Positions 44,565 to 57,500 of a stretch of DNA of 64,000 nucleotides are shown here, in pieces. Source of the stretch: Lampris incognitus (taxonomy: Eukaryota > Chordata > Actinopteri > Lampriformes > Lampridae); NCBI RefSeq assembly GCF_029633865.1, contig NC_079217.1, forward strand, positions 926,463 through 990,462, written 5' to 3'. A program made the translations under genes and the position numbers. Each line of letters starts with the position of its first letter. The first letter of the stretch is position 1. A model generated the notes under the pieces. The model made no database searches. It had not been told where the DNA came from and saw only the letters and a list, made by a program, of their open reading frames with translations.

Positions 44565-46005
44565 TTCCACGAGGTGGTAAATCCCTCACTATGTGGCTGC
44601 CTAGCCCAATTACTGATTACTTTGTCCAGTGGAGGGCAACTATGGCTCTATTTAGAGAAACAGATCATTACCGGAGGGTGTGCTCCTATTATCGGGGCAT
44701 CACACTGCTCAACCTCCCTGGGAAAGTCTACTCTAGGGTGCAGGAAAGGAGGCTCCGACCAATTGTCGAACCTCAGATCCAGGAGGAACAATGCGGATTC
44801 CGTCCTGGCCGTGGAACAACGGACCAACTCTTTACCCTTGCAGAAGTGCTGAGGGAGGCATGGGAGTTTGACCAGACAGTCTACTTATGTTTTGTGGACT
44901 TGGAGAAGGCTTATGACCGTGTACCCCAGGGCACTCTGTGGGGGGTACTGTGGGGTACCGGGGCAGTTGCTACAAGCCATCCGGTCCTTGTATAACCAAA
45001 GTGAGAGCTGTGTCCGCATTCTCGGCACAAAGTCAAACATGTTTTTGGTGGGTGTCAGACTCCACCAAGGTTGTCCCTTGTCTCCGATTCTGTTTGTGAT
45101 ATTCAGGGACAGGATCTTAAGGCACAGCCAAGGTGAGGAGTGTGTCTGTTTTGGGAACCTCAGAATCGCATCACTGCTCTTCTCAGATGATGTGGTTTTG
45201 TTGGCTTCATCGGAATGTGACCTCCAGCACACTGGGGCGGTTTACAGCTGAGTGTCAAATGGCCGGGATGAGAGTCAGCACCTCCACGTCTGAGGCCATG
45301 GTTCTCTACCGGGACATGGTGGATTACTCCCTCCAGGTTGGGAATTAGTTGCTGCCCCAAGTGAAGTAGTTCAAGTATCTTGGGGTCTTGTTCACGAGTG
45401 AGGGTAGGATGGAGCGGGAGATTGACAAGTGGATTGCTGCAGCATCAGCAGTAATACGGACGTTGTACTGGACCGTTGTGGTGAAGAAGGAGCTGAGCCA
45501 AAAGGCAAAGCTCTCAGTTTACCAGTCAATCTTGGTTCCAACCCTCACCTATGGTCATGAGCTTTGGGTAGAGACCAAAACTGTGAGATCACAGACACAA
45601 GTGGCTGAAATGAGTTTCCTCCGTAGGGTGTCTGGGCTCAGCCTTAGAGATAGGCTGAGGAGCTCGGACATCCAGAGGGAGCTCGGAGTAGAGCTGCTGC
45701 TCCTTCGTGTTGAAAGGAGCCAGTTGAGGTGGTTTGGGCATCTGATTAGGAGGCCTCCTGGGCACCTTCCTTTGGAGGTTTACCAGGCACGGCCAACTGG
45801 GAGGAGACCCTGGGATGGACCCAGAACTCGCTGGAGGGACTACATGTCCAATCTGGCCTGGGAACATCTTGGGATCCCCCAGGAGGAGCTGGAGGGTGTT
45901 GCTAGGGAGAGGGAGGTCTGGAGTGCCCTACCCAGCTTGTTGCCACCGTGACCCGACCCTGGAGAAGCGGCTGGTGATGAGATGAGGTGAGATGAGATCA
46001 TTACT
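44565..46005 (+). mobile_element. Rex3 (RTE-clade) LINE, 5'-truncated
   Basis: The reverse transcriptase is readable in three frames. These give NLPGKVYSRVQERRLRPIVE, EEQCGFRPGRGTTDQLFTLA and FVDLEKAYDRVPQG (44690-44940), then LYNQSESCVRILGTKSN, LHQGCPLSPILFVIF and LLFSDDVVLLAS (catalytic FADD changed to FSDD), and finally KYLGVLFTSEGRMEREIDKW to REVWSALPSLLPP. The tail after cgacc is built of gatga/gatgag units (45975-46002), the usual Rex3 end. Frameshifts near 44950 and 45240 and the stop before 45360 show it is dead. Confidence 0.88.
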
Positions 46006-46139
46006 GTTAAACCTCAGCATAACATAATTGCAAATTGTAGACAAAGTAGAAAAACAAAACAAAAAGACCAAGAGGAAAAACATCAGGCATCATTAAGACT
46101 CCTATAGACAAAAATTTCACTGATCACTTAAGTAATGAG

Positions 46140-46972
46140 AATCTTCTTACTTGGCTTCATCACAATCCAATGGAGCAGCTGCAAAAACCACATCACACTG
46201 CATCACAGCTTGCTGTGTATGGGGCTGTGGGCTGTGTTGCCACAGACCGGTCAGAGTGTCCATGATTATTCCCTGTCCCCTGCCGAAAGTGCCTACAATG
46301 GGCATGTGAGCATCAGAACTGGACCGTGGAGTAATAGAACTAGGTGGCCTGGTCTGATGGAGTCACGTTTTCTTTTACATCATGCGGACGGCCCGGGTGC
46401 ATGTGTGTGGTTTACCTGGGGAAGAGATGGCACCAGGATGCACTACGGGAAGAAGGCAAGCTGGCAGAGGCGGTGTGATGTTCTGGGCAATGTTCTGCTT
46501 GGAAACCTTGGGCCCTGGCATTCATGTGGATGTTCCTTTGACACGTGCCACCTACCCAAACATTGTTGCAGACCAAGTGCATCCCTTCATGGCAACAGTA
46601 TTCTCTGATGGCAGTGGTCTCTTTCAGCAGGATAATGTGTCCTGCCACATGAAAGAAATTGTTCAGGAATGGTTTGAGGAACAAGACAAAGAGTTCAAGG
46701 TGTTGCCTTGGCCTCCAAATTCCCCAGAACTCAAACCAATTTAGCATATGTGGGATGTGCTGTAAAAACAAGTCAGATCCATGGCGACCCCACCTCACAA
46801 CTTACAGGACTTAAAGGATCTGCAGCTAACGTCTTGGTGCCAGATACCAGAGGTGACCTTCTGAGGTCTTGTGGCGTCAATGCCTTGACGGGTCAGAGCT
46901 GTTTCGGTGGCATGAGAGGGACCTACACAATATTAGCCAGGTGGTTTTAATGTTTTGGCTGATTGGGGTGTG
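46140..46972 (+). mobile_element. Tc1-like transposase remnant
   Basis: In two + frames: GGVMFWAMFCLETLGPGIHV, GSGLFQQDNVSCHMKEIVQE (second catalytic Asp) and LPWPPNSPELKPI (third, where E is expected two residues later). The frame ends at a TAG at that point. The right terminal repeat is probably ccaggtggttttaatgtttt then ggctgatt (46938-46966). The matching left end and the DNA-binding half are not visible. Inactive and 5'-truncated. Confidence 0.75.
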
Positions 46973-47376
46973 TGTGTGTGTGTGTGTGTTATGTAGGCTA
47001 AACCTAGCTATAATCATATATGCCATTATTTAACATTTTTCTTGTACTTATTTTTACTTCTACACATATACACCTTGAACATTGTGGCTTTAAAGCCCAA
47101 AGTGAAGTTTGAATGTTTGTTGAGTGCTAAAAACAAATGCAAGTAAGACTGAATGCATTTGTGGCCACTTTCATGACTTTCGTTATTGCATCACGTTACT
47201 CTGCAGCATGATGCAGATCAGACAGGCTCATTCCAATGCCGTCAGTATGGAAAAACCCCTGGCTCCAATTAATGCACTAAAGAACCTTTAATATAATTGG
47301 CTTTACATGTCAGACTTTAGAGATGCCCAATGTGTTTCGACTCATTTCAATGCTTGATTATATGTGAACCACAACC
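46973..47376. other. no gene recognised; short (TG)n
   Basis: (TG)n at 46968-46989, otherwise AT-rich sequence without recognised features. Confidence 0.55.
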
Positions 47377-47850
47377 TACTACTACTACTACTTTTGGCTG
47401 CTCCCATTAGGGGGCGCCACAGCAGATCCTCCGTCTCCATCTCTTCCTGTCCTCTGCATCTTCCTCTGTCACACCAGCCACCTGCATGTCCTCCCTCACC
47501 ACATCCATAAACCTCCTCTTTGACCTTCCTCTTCTCCTCTTTCCTGGCAGCTCCATATTCAGCATCCTTCTCCCAGTATACCCAGCATCTCTCCTCCACA
47601 CATGTCCAAACCATCTCAATCTTGTCTCTCTTGCTTTGTCTCCAAACCGTCCAACCTGAGCGGTCCCTCTAATATACTCCTTCCTAATCCTGGCCTTCTT
47701 CATCACTCCCAGTGAAAATCTTATCATCTTCATCTCTGCCACCTCCAGCTCCTCCTCCTGTCTTTTCATCAGTGCCACTGTCTCCAAACCATATAACATA
47801 GCTGGTCTCACCACCATCTGGTAAACCTTCCCTTTAACTCTTGCTGGTAC
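47377..47850 (-). mobile_element. RTE-type LINE 3' fragment
   Basis: The minus-strand frame 47817-47407 encodes the C-terminal block seen at 10450-10857 (VVRPAMLYGLETVALMKRQE, RLRWFGHVWRRDAGY, GKRRRGRSKR) with few changes. It ends in the same gggagcagcc-type terminus plus (TAG)n, read as ctactactac at 47378-47392 on the + strand. The frame is still open, so this is a fairly young 5'-truncated copy. Confidence 0.88.
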
Positions 47851-49400
47851 GGGTCTACTAATCCATGCACGTTACAATACTTTTATTCTGAAATGAAAGT
47901 CAACTTTTATACATCTGGTCTTAATACGTGGCGTGATCGGTCATCATCAGTTGTCAGACGGGAGTGTGAGGATCCGCCGCCATAGCACGAGAGGTTATCT
48001 TTCCCTGCAGGGAGCTGCCTGGGCTGCCATGTTGGCTATATTCCAACCCACAGCTAAACAACATCAATCTGCCTCTCCCCAGAAGAAATATGGCCTTGCT
48101 GTACAGCGATGTGGGATGACTTCTCCGTCTGACTGTCGCTGCCTTTAGGCCTGAGTAATTCCTTCCTTTCACAAGCTGTCCATCTCTCACCATCCTGGCC
48201 CGAGGTCCACTTTCCACACTGGGATTTACATGATGATTGCTTTTGTTTTGTTTTTTTGGAAGCGGGTTTGTTCAACTACGCGACACAGACATAGTGCCAT
48301 AAATAATATATTTGCTAAGTTGTAATCTCTGCAGCAAATTGCCGAGCTTCCTCCTTCTGGATGAAAGGTGCAACAAGTCATCTAGAGTGTGCAAGACAAG
48401 GAGAGACACAGACTGATGTCACTTATTTGTCAGTGTCTTGTGGGGCGCCCCGCCACCACATCGCTCCAGTCCTGATCTGCCAGCCTTAATAAGACCTGAA
48501 TAAGAACCACGTTAATGGACGGTGCCCCTGCGGTGAGCTGACGATAGCAGACCGCCTTATATTAGGTTGCAGCTAAAGTCTAGGGACGAGTCAGGTGGAG
48601 GGCCGGGCGAGTGCGGGGCAGACATCAGGATTCAGACCAGGCCGGTTCAGGGAAGGAAGAGACCGTATGTATCCTACCAAGGTAGCTCAATGATCAGCAG
48701 CAGGGTAACGGAGTGTTCATGTTGAGTCAACTCACCAATCGTCTGCACTGGTGCATTTACTTTACTATGGTTTCTTGTGTGTATGTGTGTGTGCGTACCT
48801 GCCCACTTTCTTCCCCTTGTTTTGGTCATGTCTGCTCAACGGGGGGGGGGGGGGAGATGGTGGGGGAGGGGGGTCTATCGTCTTACTGCGCAGGTGAAAC
48901 GAGCCCTCGCCTGGGACGTGTTCTGATATGGAGAGCAGAGCGCCGCCGCGGTGCGGCGGCGGCGCGGCGTGTTGTGGTCGTGCTCACCAGCAGCCAGGGG
49001 GCGTTGCAACTTAAGATGAGCGAAGGTATTTGTACTCTTACTTGCAGTTGTAGATCCTAATTTGTTGAGCTTGATAAATACACATATCAATGTTAAGTCA
49101 TGTTCAGTGTCTTTGCTTGCACAGCAACAGACATGCCCAGGTGTGAACTCGACCCCTGAGCCAGGCATTCATCAGCCCAGGACCAGGTCTCCTCTTACTG
49201 GCTGCTTCTCTTCTCCTCATGACTTAGGCTCCTAACGCTGCTCCCTGCTAGTCTGTCGCACGCTGAACGATGGGGGTGGAGCCTTTGACCAGCCCACTGT
49301 TGTTTATTCTCACTCTCACTGCTTAAAGGCAACGTGAGTATCTCCAATGTATAGATTCACAGTATGTACATACATCGGCTGAGCTTATGGCCTTAAGTTG
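47851..49400. other. no gene recognised
   Basis: Includes a 15-base G run at 48841 and a short GC-rich (GCC/CGG) stretch at 48938-48972. Several frames of 70-115 codons overlap on both strands and have no domain. Confidence 0.5.
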
Positions 49401-49407
49401 CTGGAGC

Positions 49408-49442
49408 CGGAGGAGGAGGAGGAGGAGGAGGAGGAGGAGGAG
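49408..49442. repeat. (GGA)n microsatellite
   Basis: About 11 GGA units. The Glu- or Arg-rich frames through it are by-products. Confidence 0.92.
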
Positions 49443-49514
49443 GTGGCATGGACGCGGACGGCTGCCGTCAGTCTGCATGTCAGCACGTGTCCCTCTGGTA
49501 AAAATCCTTGCCAT

Positions 49515-50190
49515 GGTTTTTGTTTTGATCCCCCCCCCTCCCTTTTTCTCCCCAATTGTATTCGGCCAATTACCCCACTCTTCCGAGCCGTGCCGGTCTC
49601 TGCTCCCCCCCCCCCCTCTGCAGACCCGGGGAGGGCTGCAGACTGCCCCATGCCTCCTCCCATACATGTGGAGTCCCCATCAGACCCGACTATGGCCGGA
49701 CTCGATGAAGCAGCAGTAATCTCCAGCGCCGTCTCCGGGAGGGGACGGGGTCGACTTGTGTTCGTCACATGACTGCGTCTCGGTGTGTGGGGGAGGGGGG
49801 GGGGGCGGTGGTTCGGCCTGGATTCACCTCGTCACGGAAGTGGCGAGGCGGCTCCTTCCAGACTGCCGGCCGGAGAGATGCGGTCGGCGAACGCACGCAG
49901 GGCGAGGGTGGGGGTTTGAACTAGAATGGGGGTCGGCTGGCCACTAAACGGGGGGAAAAGGGGAAAATCAGAAATAAATTCAGGGACGAGTGGAGTCACC
50001 AGCCGAGTCTTTTCACCTGACACTGAGGAGTTTCACCAGGGGGACGTAGCTCGTGGGAGGATCACGCTCTTCCCCCCAGTTCCCCCTCCCCCCAAACAGG
50101 CCTCCCGACCGACCAGAGGAGGTGCTAGTGCAGTGACCAGGACGCATACCCACATCCAGCTTCCCACCCACAGACACGGCCAGTTGTAGT
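49515..50190 (-). mobile_element. tRNA-derived SINE, reversed, split by another SINE
   Basis: On the minus strand the order is tggccgtgtctgtgggtggg, then cctcctctggtcggtcggg, ggtgaaactcctcagtgtca and gaaaagactcggctggtgac. After a gap (49676-49989) it continues with ccccgggtctgcagag and gggtaattggccgaatacaa plus the tail. This is the family found at 18900-22775. Confidence 0.8.
49676..49989 (+). mobile_element. headless SINE inserted into the reversed SINE
   Basis: The body cccgactatggccggactcg to gactgccggccggagagatg and the tail aaaatcagaaataaatt match 11100-11410. It lacks the tRNA-like head. gtggagtc occurs at 49668-49675 and 49990-49997, a likely target duplication. Confidence 0.78.
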
Positions 50191-50490
50191 AATAATAATG
50201 ACAATAATGATGATGATGATGATGACGATAACAATAATGATAATTATAGTGACAATAATGATGATGATGATAATGATGATGATGACAATATTGATAGTGA
50301 TTATAATAATAATGATAATGATGATTATGATAATGATAATAATGACAATAATGATAACAATAATGATAATTATAATGATGATAATAATAATAATAATAAT
50401 CAATCAATCAATCTTGTATAGCGCTTTCCTAACACTCAAAGTGGCTTTACAATAAACGGGGTGAAACAAGACAACAGATAAACACAACAC
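50187..50490 (-). mobile_element. L2 LINE 3' end, minus strand, with expanded trinucleotide tail
   Basis: 50408-50490 is the reverse complement of the 3' end of the L2 at 33585-35395: tagcgctttcctaacactca, aagtggctttacaataaacg and gggtgaaacaagacaacaga all have close partners at 35300-35375. The AAT/GAT/CAAT microsatellite at 50187-50407 stands where the LINE's (TTA)n tail should be. Coding parts are gone. The neighbouring minisatellite continues the same 3' UTR. Confidence 0.85.
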
Positions 50491-50938
50491 AGACACACAG
50501 GGGTGGATGGGAAGGGGGGCAGACACACAGGGGTGGATGGGAAGGGGGGCAGACACACAGGGGTGGATGGGAAGGGGGGCAGACACAGGGGTGGATGGGA
50601 AGGGGGGCAGACATACAGGGGTGGATGGGAAGGGGGGCAGACACACAGGGGTGGATGGGAAGGGGGGCAGACACACAGGGGTGGATGGGAAGGGGGGCAG
50701 ACACACAGGGGTGGATGGGAAGGGGGGTAGACACACAGGGGTGGATGGGAAGGGGGGCAGACACACAGGGGTGGATGGGAAGGGGGGTAGACACACAGGG
50801 GTGGATGGGAAGGGGGGCAGACACACAGGGGTGGATGGGAAGGGGGGCAGACACACAGGGGTGGATGGGAAGGGGGGCAGACACACAGGGGTGGATGGGA
50901 AGGGGGGTAGACACACAGGGGTGGATGGGAAGGGGGGC
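50491..50938. repeat. 30-bp minisatellite derived from the L2 3' UTR, 15 units
   Basis: Unit agacacacaggggtggatgg followed by gaaggggggc. One unit (50581) is shorter by four bases, and three units read ggta instead of ggca at their ends. The frames on both strands (HPCVSAPLPI and similar) are by-products. Confidence 0.95.
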
Positions 50939-51039
50939 TACGAGAGGGAGAAGCAGCAGCCACACACGACGCCGGCACCACTCTCCCACTTAAACACACA
51001 AAAGGGCAAGAAAAACACAACACATCAGCACTGTGGACG
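50939..51039. other. short unique spacer
   Basis: Between the minisatellite and a SINE head. Nothing recognised. Confidence 0.5.
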
Positions 51040-51215
51040 TTGAAGTTGTGTAGGGGTTTCCTCCCGTGGCCTGTTCCTCTCCCGGGGTGTCCACTGTGTC
51101 TCTAGGGACGCCCGACCAAGCCGGGGGTAACACGGGAATTCGAACCAATGATCGCTGTGTTGGTACACAACAGCATAGCCTGCTATGCTACCCGTATGCC
51201 CCTTGCAGTGGTTTG
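51040..51215 (-). mobile_element. tRNA-derived SINE head, minus strand
   Basis: The reverse complement gives gctatgctgttgtgtaccaa, then cattggttcgaattcccgtg (B box) and cttggtcgggcgtccctaga. This is the same head as at 18900-19010. The body is truncated. Confidence 0.78.
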
Positions 51216-51507
51216 GTGCAGAAAGGTCCAGGCCAGGGCCCACTGCCAACATGCTGTGGAAGAAAACGAAGGGGAAACCCTAAGTGTTGTCATTTGTTCA
51301 TTGTGTATTTGCTTCTTTGTCTGTGTTGCTATGTTGGCCAAAAACAACTTTAAAAGAGGTTGTGTTATTGGGTGTCAGAAGACAGATGTGTGCTGTCATG
51401 AAATCTTCCAGGGGCCCCGACTCTCGTGTTTCCGTTTGCCCATTTTTCTATAGAAAGTCGTACTTGAGTTGAAGTCTGACTCGCTCTAGTGTGACTTTTC
51501 CTTCTGC
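51216..51507. other. left flank of the 20-bp array
   Basis: Unique-looking sequence with no recognised gene. Confidence 0.5.
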
Positions 51508-54500
51508 ATGCAGGAGTGTTGGTCTGTATACAGGAGTGTTGGTCTGTATACAGGAGTGTTGGTCTGTATACAGGAGTGTTGGTCTGTGTACAGGAGTGTT
51601 GGTCTGTATACAGGAGTGTTGGTCTGTATGCAGGAGTGTTGGTCTGTATGCAGGAGTGTTGGTCTGTATACGGGAGTGTTGGTCTGTATGCGGGAGTGTT
51701 GGTCTGTATACGGGAGTGTTGGTCTGTATACAGGAGTGATGGTCTGTATACGGGAGTGTTGGTCTGTGTACAGGAGTGTTGGTCTGTATACAGGAGTGTT
51801 GGTCTGTATGCAGGAGTGTTGGTCTGTATACGGGAGTGTTGGTCTGTATGCGGGAGTGTTGGTCTGTATACGGGAGTGTTGGTCTGTATACGGGAGTGTT
51901 TGTCTGTGTACAGGAGTGTTGGTCTGTATACAGGAGTGTTGGTCTGTATGCAGGAGTGTTGGTCTGTGTACAGGAGTGTTGGTCTGTATACAGGAGTGTT
52001 GGTCTGTATACGGGAGTGTTGGTCTGTATACGGGAGTGATGGTCTGTATACAGGAGTGTTGGTCTGTATGCAGGAGTGTTGGTCTGTATACAGGAGTGAT
52101 GGTCTGTATACAGGAGTGTTGGTCTGTATGCAGGAGTGTTGGTCTGTATACAGGAGTGTTGGTCTGTATACAGGAGTGTTGGTCTGTATACAGGAGTGTT
52201 GGTCTGTATACAGGAGTGATGGTCTGTATACAGGAGTGATGGTCTGTGTACAGGAGTGATGGTCTGTATACGGGAGTGTTGGTCTGTATACGGGAGTGTT
52301 GGTCTGTATACAGGAGTGTTGGTCTGTATACGGGAGTGTTGGTCTGTATGCGGGAGTGATGGTCTGTATACAGGAGTGTTGGTCTGTATGCGGGAGTGAT
52401 GGTCTGTATACAGGAGTGTTGGTCTGTATACAGGAGTGTTGGTCTGTATACGGGAGTGTTGGTCTGTATGCGGGAGTGATGGTCTGTATGCGGGAGTGAT
52501 GGTCTGTATACAGGAGTGTTGGTCTGTATGCGGGAGTGATGGTCTGTATACAGGAGTGATGGTCTGTATGCGGGAGTGATGGTCTGTATACAGGAGTGTT
52601 GGTCTGTATACAGGAGTGTTGGTCTGTATGCGGGAGTGATGGTCTGTATACAGGAGTGTTGGTCTGTATACAGGAGTGTTGGTCTGTATGCGGGAGTGAT
52701 GGTCTGTATACAGGAGTGATGGTCTGTGTACAGGAGTGATGGTCTGTATACGGGAGTGTTGGTCTGTATGCGGGAGTGTTGGTCTGTATACAGGAGTGTT
52801 GGTCTGTATACGGGAGTGTTGGTCTGTATACAGGAGTGTTGGTCTGTATACGGGAGTGTTGGTCTGTATACGGGAGTGTTGGTCTGTATGCAGGAGTGTT
52901 GGTCTGTGTACAGGAGTGTTGGTCTGTATACAGGAGTGATGGTCTGTATACAGGAGTGATGGTCTGTGTACAGGAGTGTTGGTCTGTATACAGGAGTGTT
53001 GGTCTGTATACGGGAGTGTTGGTCTGTATACAGGAGTGATGGTCTGTATACGGGAGTGTTGGTCTGTGTACAGGAGTGTTGGTCTGTATACAGGAGTGTT
53101 GGTCTGTATGCAGGAGTGTTGGTCTGTATACGGGAGTGTTGGTCTGTATGCGGGAGTGTTGGTCTGTATACGGGAGTGTTGGTCTGTATACGGGAGTGTT
53201 TGTCTGTGTACAGGAGTGTTGGTCTGTATACAGGAGTGTTGGTCTGTATGCAGGAGTGTTGGTCTGTGTACAGGAGTGTTGGTCTGTATACAGGAGTGTT
53301 GGTCTGTATACGGGAGTGTTGGTCTGTATACGGGAGTGATGGTCTGTATACAGGAGTGTTGGTCTGTATGCAGGAGTGTTGGTCTGTATACAGGAGTGAT
53401 GGTCTGTATACAGGAGTGTTGGTCTGTATGCAGGAGTGTTGGTCTGTATACAGGAGTGTTGGTCTGTATACAGGAGTGTTGGTCTGTATACAGGAGTGTT
53501 GGTCTGTATACAGGAGTGATGGTCTGTATACAGGAGTGATGGTCTGTGTACAGGAGTGATGGTCTGTATACGGGAGTGTTGGTCTGTATACGGGAGTGTT
53601 GGTCTGTATACAGGAGTGTTGGTCTGTATACGGGAGTGTTGGTCTGTATGCGGGAGTGATGGTCTGTATACAGGAGTGTTGGTCTGTATGCGGGAGTGAT
53701 GGTCTGTATACAGGAGTGTTGGTCTGTATACAGGAGTGTTGGTCTGTATACGGGAGTGTTGGTCTGTATGCGGGAGTGATGGTCTGTATGCGGGAGTGAT
53801 GGTCTGTATACAGGAGTGTTGGTCTGTATGCGGGAGTGATGGTCTGTATACAGGAGTGATGGTCTGTATGCGGGAGTGATGGTCTGTATACAGGAGTGTT
53901 GGTCTGTATACAGGAGTGTTGGTCTGTATGCGGGAGTGATGGTCTGTATACAGGAGTGTTGGTCTGTATACAGGAGTGTTGGTCTGTATGCGGGAGTGAT
54001 GGTCTGTATACAGGAGTGATGGTCTGTGTACAGGAGTGATGGTCTGTATACGGGAGTGTTGGTCTGTATGCGGGAGTGTTGGTCTGTATACAGGAGTGTT
54101 GGTCTGTATACGGGAGTGTTGGTCTGTATACAGGAGTGTTGGTCTGTATACGGGAGTGTTGGTCTGTATACGGGAGTGTTGGTCTGTATGCAGGAGTGTT
54201 GGTCTGTGTACAGGAGTGTTGGTCTGTATACAGGAGTGATGGTCTGTATACAGGAGTGATGGTCTGTGTACAGGAGTGATGGTCTGTGTACAGGAGTGTT
54301 TGTCTGTGTACAGGAGTGATGGTCTGTGTACAGGAGTGATGGTCTGTATACAGGAGTGATGGTCTGTGTACAGGAGTGTTGGTCTGTATACAGGAGTGTT
54401 GGTCTGTATACAGGAGTGTTGGTCTGTATACAGGAGTGATGGTCTGTATACAGGAGTGTTGGTCTGTATACAGGAGTGTTGGTCTGTGTACAGGAGTGTT

Positions 54501-57500
54501 GGTCTGTATACGGGAGTGTTGGTCTGTGTACAGGAGTGTTGGTCTGTATACAGGAGTGTTGGTCTGTATACAGGAGTGTTGGTCTGTATACAGGAGTGTT
54601 GGTCTGTATACAGGAGTGATGGTCTGTATACAGGAGTGTTTGTCTGTGTACAGGAGTGTTTGTCTGTGTACAGGAGTGTTGGTCTGTATACAGGAGTGTT
54701 GGTCTGTGTACAGGAGTGTTGGTCTGTATACAGGAGTGATGGTCTGTATACAGGAGTGTTTGTCTGTGTACAGGAGTGATGGTCTGTATACAGGAGTGAT
54801 GGTCTGTATACAGGAGTGTTTGTCTGTGTACAGGAGTGTTGGTCTGTGTACGGGAGTGTTGGTCTGTATACGGGAGTGTTGGTCTGTATACAGGAGTGTT
54901 GGTCTGTATACAGGAGTGTTGGTCTGTATGCGGGAGTGTTGGTCTGTATACGGGAGTGTTGGTCTGTATACAGGAGTGTTGGTCTGTATACAGGAGTGAT
55001 GGTCTGTATACAGGAGTGTTGGTCTGTATACAGGAGTGTTGGTCTGTGTACAGGAGTGTTGGTCTGTGTACAGGAGTGTTGGTCTGTATACAGGAGTGTT
55101 GGTCTGTATACAGGAGTGTTGGTCTGTATGTGGGAGTGTTGGTCTGTATACAGGAGTGTTGGTCTGTATACAGGAGTGTTGGTCTGTATACGGGAGTGTT
55201 GGTCTGTATACAGGAGTGTTGGTCTGTATACAGGAGTGTTGGTCTGTATACGGGAGTGTTGGTCTGTATACAGGAGTGTTGGTCTGTATACAGGAGTGTT
55301 GGTCTGTGTACAGGAGTGATGGTCTGTGTACAGGAGTGTTGGTCTGTATACAGGAGTGATGGTCTGTATACAGGAGTGTTGGTCTGTATACAGGAGTGTT
55401 GGTCTGTATGCAGGAGTGTTGGTCTGTATGCGGGAGTGTTGGTCTGTATACAGGAGTGATGGTCTGTGTACAGGAGTGTTGGTCTGTATGCGGGAGTGTT
55501 GGTCTGTATGCAGGAGTGATGGTCTGTATGCGGGAGTGTTGGTCTGTATGCAGGAGTGATGGTCTGTATGCAGGAGTGTTGGTCTGTATGCGGGAGTGTT
55601 GGTCTGTATACGGGAGTGTTGGTCTGTATACAGGAGTGTTGGTCTGTATACAGGAGTGTTGGTCTGTATACGGGAGTGTTGGTCTGTGTACAGGAGTGTT
55701 GGTCTGTATACAGGAGTGTTGGTCTGTATACAGGAGTGTTGGTCTGTATACAGGAGTGTTGGTCTGTATACAGGAGTGATGGTCTGTATACAGGAGTGTT
55801 TGTCTGTGTACAGGAGTGTTTGTCTGTGTACAGGAGTGTTGGTCTGTATACAGGAGTGTTGGTCTGTGTACAGGAGTGTTGGTCTGTATACAGGAGTGAT
55901 GGTCTGTATACAGGAGTGTTTGTCTGTGTACAGGAGTGATGGTCTGTATACAGGAGTGATGGTCTGTATACAGGAGTGTTTGTCTGTGTACAGGAGTGTT
56001 GGTCTGTGTACGGGAGTGTTGGTCTGTATACGGGAGTGTTGGTCTGTATACAGGAGTGTTGGTCTGTATACAGGAGTGTTGGTCTGTATGCGGGAGTGTT
56101 GGTCTGTATACAGGAGTGTTGGTCTGTATACAGGAGTGTTGGTCTGTGTACAGGAGTGTTGGTCTGTATACAGGAGTGTTGGTCTGTGTACAGGAGTGTT
56201 GGTCTGTATGTGGGAGTGTTGGTCTGTATACAGGAGTGTTGGTCTGTGTGCAGGAGTGTTGGTCTGTATACAGGAGTGTTGGTCTGTATACAGGAGTGTT
56301 GGTCTGTATACAGGAGTGTTGGTCTGTGTACAGGAGTGTTGGGCTGTATACAGGAGTGTTGGTCTGTGTACAGGAGTGTTGGGCTGTATACAGGAGTGTT
56401 GGTCTGTATACAGGAGTGTTGGTCTGTATACAGGAGTGTTGGTCTGTATACAGGAGTGATGGTCTGTATACAGGAGTGTTGGTCTGTATGCAGGAGTGTT
56501 GGTCTGTATACGGGAGTGTTGGTCTGTATACAGGAGTGTTGGTCTGTGTACAGGAGTGATGGTCTGTATACAGGAGTGTTTGTCTGTGTACAGGAGTGTT
56601 TGTCTGTGTACAGGAGTGTTGGTCTGTGTACAGGAGTGTTGGTCTGTGTACAGGAGTGTTGGTCTGTATACAGGAGTGTTGGTCTGTGTACAGGAGTGTT
56701 GGTCTGTGTACAGGAGTGATGGTCTGTATACAGGAGTGTTGGTCTGTGTACAGGAGTGTTGGTCTGTATACAGGAGTGATGGTCTGTATACAGGAGTGTT
56801 TGTCTGTGTACAGGAGTGTTGGTCTGTATACAGGAGTGATGGTCTGTGTACAGGAGTGATGGTCTGTATACAGGAGTGTTTGTCTGTGTACAGGAGTGTT
56901 GGTCTGTGTACGGGAGTGTTGGTCTGTATACAGGAGTGTTGGTCTGTATACAGGAGTGTTGGTCTGTATGCAGGAGTGTTGGTCTGTATACAGGAGTGTT
57001 GGTCTGTATGCGGGAGTGTTGGTCTGTATACAGGAGTGTTGGTCTGTATACAGGAGTGTTGGTCTGTGTACAGGAGTGTTGGTCTGTATACAGGAGTGTT
57101 GGTCTGTATACAGGAGTGTTGGTCTGTGTACAGGAGTGTTGGGCTGTATACAGGAGTGTTGGTCTGTGTACAGGAGTGTTGGTCTGTATGCAGGAGTGTT
57201 GGTCTGTATGCAGGAGTGTTTGTCTGTGTACAGGAGTGATGGTCTGTATACAGGAGTGATGGTCTGTATACAGGAGTGTTTGTCTGTGTACAGGAGTGTT
57301 GGTCTGTGTACGGGAGTGTTGGTCTGTATACGGGAGTGTTGGTCTGTATACAGGAGTGTTGGTCTGTATACAGGAGTGTTGGTCTGTATGCGGGAGTGTT
57401 GGTCTGTATACAGGAGTGTTGGTCTGTATACAGGAGTGTTGGTCTGTGTACAGGAGTGTTGGTCTGTATACAGGAGTGTTGGTCTGTGTACAGGAGTGTT

